Source: Sphingomonas gilva (lineage in GTDB: Bacteria > Pseudomonadota > Alphaproteobacteria > Sphingomonadales > Sphingomonadaceae). Taken from it: 64,000 nucleotides of DNA. The translations under genes were made by a program, and so were the position numbers. The notes beneath the pieces are model-generated. The model did no database searches, had not been told where the DNA came from, and worked only from the letters and a program-made list of their open reading frames with translations. Of this stretch, positions 62,611 to 64,000 are shown piece after piece. The stretch is from the NCBI RefSeq assembly GCF_003515075.1, contig NZ_QWLV01000004.1, positions 160,670 to 224,669 on the forward strand. The letters run 5' to 3'. How positions within the stretch are numbered: the stretch's first letter is position 1; every line of letters begins with the position of its first letter.

Positions 62611-64000
62611 TGTATGTTTCTCGCTTTTATAGCCCAAGGCTCGCGATTAAGTGGTCCCGGATTGGCAATAGTACGTTGACGTTCCAGAGCGATCATGTCT
62701 GCGCGCGACCCCTGATCGACGCGCAGCATGTACTTATCCTTCATGAAGGCTTTGGAATAGCGGGTATCCATATTCTGCGTGATGCCGTTCTTTAGGAACG
62801 TTCCATCCGTCGAGTAGAGTTCGTACAAATATGCGGTCCGAGGGGATGCCGCCGAATTCCCGTGCACGACGAAGGCGCGCGTGTTGACCGTTCCCGTCGC
62901 TCTTTGGAATCCCGCGATGGCCGGCGCGCTCAGCGCGTATCGCGATCCGCTGACGCCCAGGTCGAACGTTCCGCCGGCAGCCAAGCGCGCCGCATATCCG
63001 GCGTTGACGCCCTGATTGACGGTTCCGTTGAACGTCAGTCCGGGTGCAAAACGTGCCCCTAACGCGCTTCCGGCGACGTAGGTTGTCATCGGCCGCAGAT
63101 TGTCATGGGTGAACAATTGATCCACCACATGGGCAGCTTGGCCTGCGGTGGCGTTGAAGATCGCGCCGGTTACGCTGGTGCTCGGATCGTTCCACCAGGC
63201 CGAGAATGCTTGCGCCCGCTCGTGGTTGCGGGTCATGCTGGCGGGCGTCAGTGCGATGATGTCGCTACCGAGCTGCGCCATGCTGGCGAGGCCCACCACC
63301 AGATCGCTAAGCCCGCCGGCGATCTCCTGACCTGAGGTTACGACCGTATCCATGAAGCTGCCGGCCAGTCGATCAAATCGTGAATTTTCCCAAGCTTCCG
63401 GGCTTATCGCATCGACAAAGTAAGGATTCTGACTGGGATCGGGCTGGTAATAATAGCCGAAGGCGCGCAGCCCATCCGGCCCTTCCATCCACTCGGGCGT
63501 CGGTCGCGCCACGATGCGCGGTGCGTTCGCCGCGCTTATGCCATTTGCCGGCCCGCCTTCGAGAATCTGACCGTCATACTCAAGGTAGACGGAGCCTCGC
63601 GGTCTACCGTTCCCTGCGGTGTTCCCCCCCACGGTCGCATAGCCGTTGGCGGCGGCCGCCAGTTCGGCGGCGGAGGGTGGCACCTCGCCCAGATAAGGCA
63701 GCGGCGAGAGCGCGGCGACGAGTTCGGCTCCGCTCGGCGTGACGTCGCCCGAAATCAGCGGGTCGCCCGGATCGAGGCCGATCCCGCCCGCCTTGCCGGT
63801 GCGGCTGTTGCCGGCGAAGGCGCCGTTGATCGCATCGCCGAGCATTCCGCCGATGGTTTGGCCGATGACGGATGGGAGCGAGGCGATGATGTTGTCGCCG
63901 AAGCTGGTGCCGGTGGCGAGGCTGCGGGTGGCGGCGTAGGCGATGGCGCTGGCGCCGCTCGTCGCGAACTGCTGGCCGTGGGCGGCGAGGCGGGAGCCGG
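62607..64000 (-). CDS. RHS-type polymorphic toxin, C-terminal part with GIY-YIG-like nuclease tip (5' partial)
   Basis: The frame is open past the window edge, so the RHS repeats lie outside. The visible 464 residues start in a small-residue-rich region (AIAYAATRSLATGTSFGDN), then pass through a Gly/Ala-rich linker. The C-terminal 70 residues contain TAYLYELYSTDGTFLKNGITQNMDTRYSKAF, then ADMIALERQRTIANPGPLN. Y-x-Y, KNGIT, Arg, Glu and the terminal Asn fit a GIY-YIG (URI) nuclease. It would cut nucleic acid in target cells. Confidence 0.8.
   Translation of the reverse strand, partial: GSRLAAHGQQFATSGASAIAYAATRSLATGTSFGDNIIASLPSVIGQTIGGMLGDAINGAFAGNSRTGKAGGIGLDPGDPLISGDVTPSGAELVAALSPLPYLGEVPPSAAELAAAANGYATVGGNTAGNGRPRGSVYLEYDGQILEGGPANGISAANAPRIVARPTPEWMEGPDGLRAFGYYYQPDPSQNPYFVDAISPEAWENSRFDRLAGSFMDTVVTSGQEIAGGLSDLVVGLASMAQLGSDIIALTPASMTRNHERAQAFSAWWNDPSTSVTGAIFNATAGQAAHVVDQLFTHDNLRPMTTYVAGSALGARFAPGLTFNGTVNQGVNAGYAARLAAGGTFDLGVSGSRYALSAPAIAGFQRATGTVNTRAFVVHGNSAASPRTAYLYELYSTDGTFLKNGITQNMDTRYSKAFMKDKYMLRVDQGSRADMIALERQRTIANPGPLNREPWAIKARNIQ
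63781..63959. repeat. Copy 2 of the ~178-bp repeat shared by the two toxin frames
   Basis: This matches 61642-61820 at DNA level (see that copy) and lies in the main toxin gene just before its variable tip. The pair brackets one full toxin-immunity unit of about 2.1 kb that recombination could delete. Confidence 0.8.

Overview
The window is GC-rich, densely packed DNA from an alphaproteobacterium, most likely a sphingomonad (Sphingomonas or a relative). I base this on three TonB-dependent receptors of the sphingomonad/Caulobacter type without SusD partners, the non-phosphorylative diketo-hydrolase L-rhamnose pathway described in Sphingomonas, a ManD of about 400 residues like that of Novosphingobium, frequent GTG/TTG starts and tightly overlapping genes. 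No rRNA, tRNA or CRISPR array was found.

Region 1 (1-15.8 kb, + strand) holds enzymes for the backbone and side chains of rhamnogalacturonan-I/pectin: PL11 lyase (5' partial), CE12 acetylesterase, GH28, L-rhamnose mutarotase RhaM, GH35, GH105, a second GH28, GH115, a GPH-type symporter, a secreted PL22 and a GH43-like protein. Two related 31-bp palindromes precede its two sub-units (rhaM onward and the symporter onward).

Region 2 (16.2-28.3 kb) is a divergent L-rhamnose locus. Leftward: L-rhamnonate dehydratase, FAH-type diketo-acid hydrolase, SDR, lactonase, RhaT and a GH43. Rightward: IclR regulator, L-rhamnose 1-dehydrogenase, a second CE12, an alpha/beta hydrolase and LutABC. Together they take L-rhamnose to pyruvate plus L-lactate, and LutABC would oxidise the L-lactate to pyruvate.

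Region 3 (28.3-42.4 kb) starts with a 274-bp nested-palindrome element whose ends supply the stop codons of both flanking genes. It is followed by GH172 (DUF2961), a GH43-like protein, a GH43 lipoprotein, a TonB receptor, a hexuronate-type MFS transporter, a GH2 enzyme, D-mannonate dehydratase (with an ExuR/UxuR-like operator) and a secreted M20 peptidase.

Region 4 (42.4-48.6 kb) holds a TPR-sulfotransferase, a second TonB receptor and a small ArsR/SRPBCC/DUF1801 operon.

Region 5 (48.7-59.2 kb) is a LacI-controlled glycan locus: sugar porter, LacI, TonB receptor, flavin-dependent tryptophan-halogenase-like protein, JmjC/cupin-like protein, DUF6445 protein and a GH30 lipoprotein. The role of the halogenase/cupin/DUF6445 trio in sugar uptake is not established.

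Region 6 (59.2-64.0 kb, - strand) is the 3' end of an RHS-type polymorphic-toxin locus. It holds the C-terminal end of a toxin with a GIY-YIG-like nuclease tip, its immunity gene, a displaced (orphan) C-terminal toxin module with two candidate immunity genes, and an RHS-repeat remnant abutting the GH30 gene.
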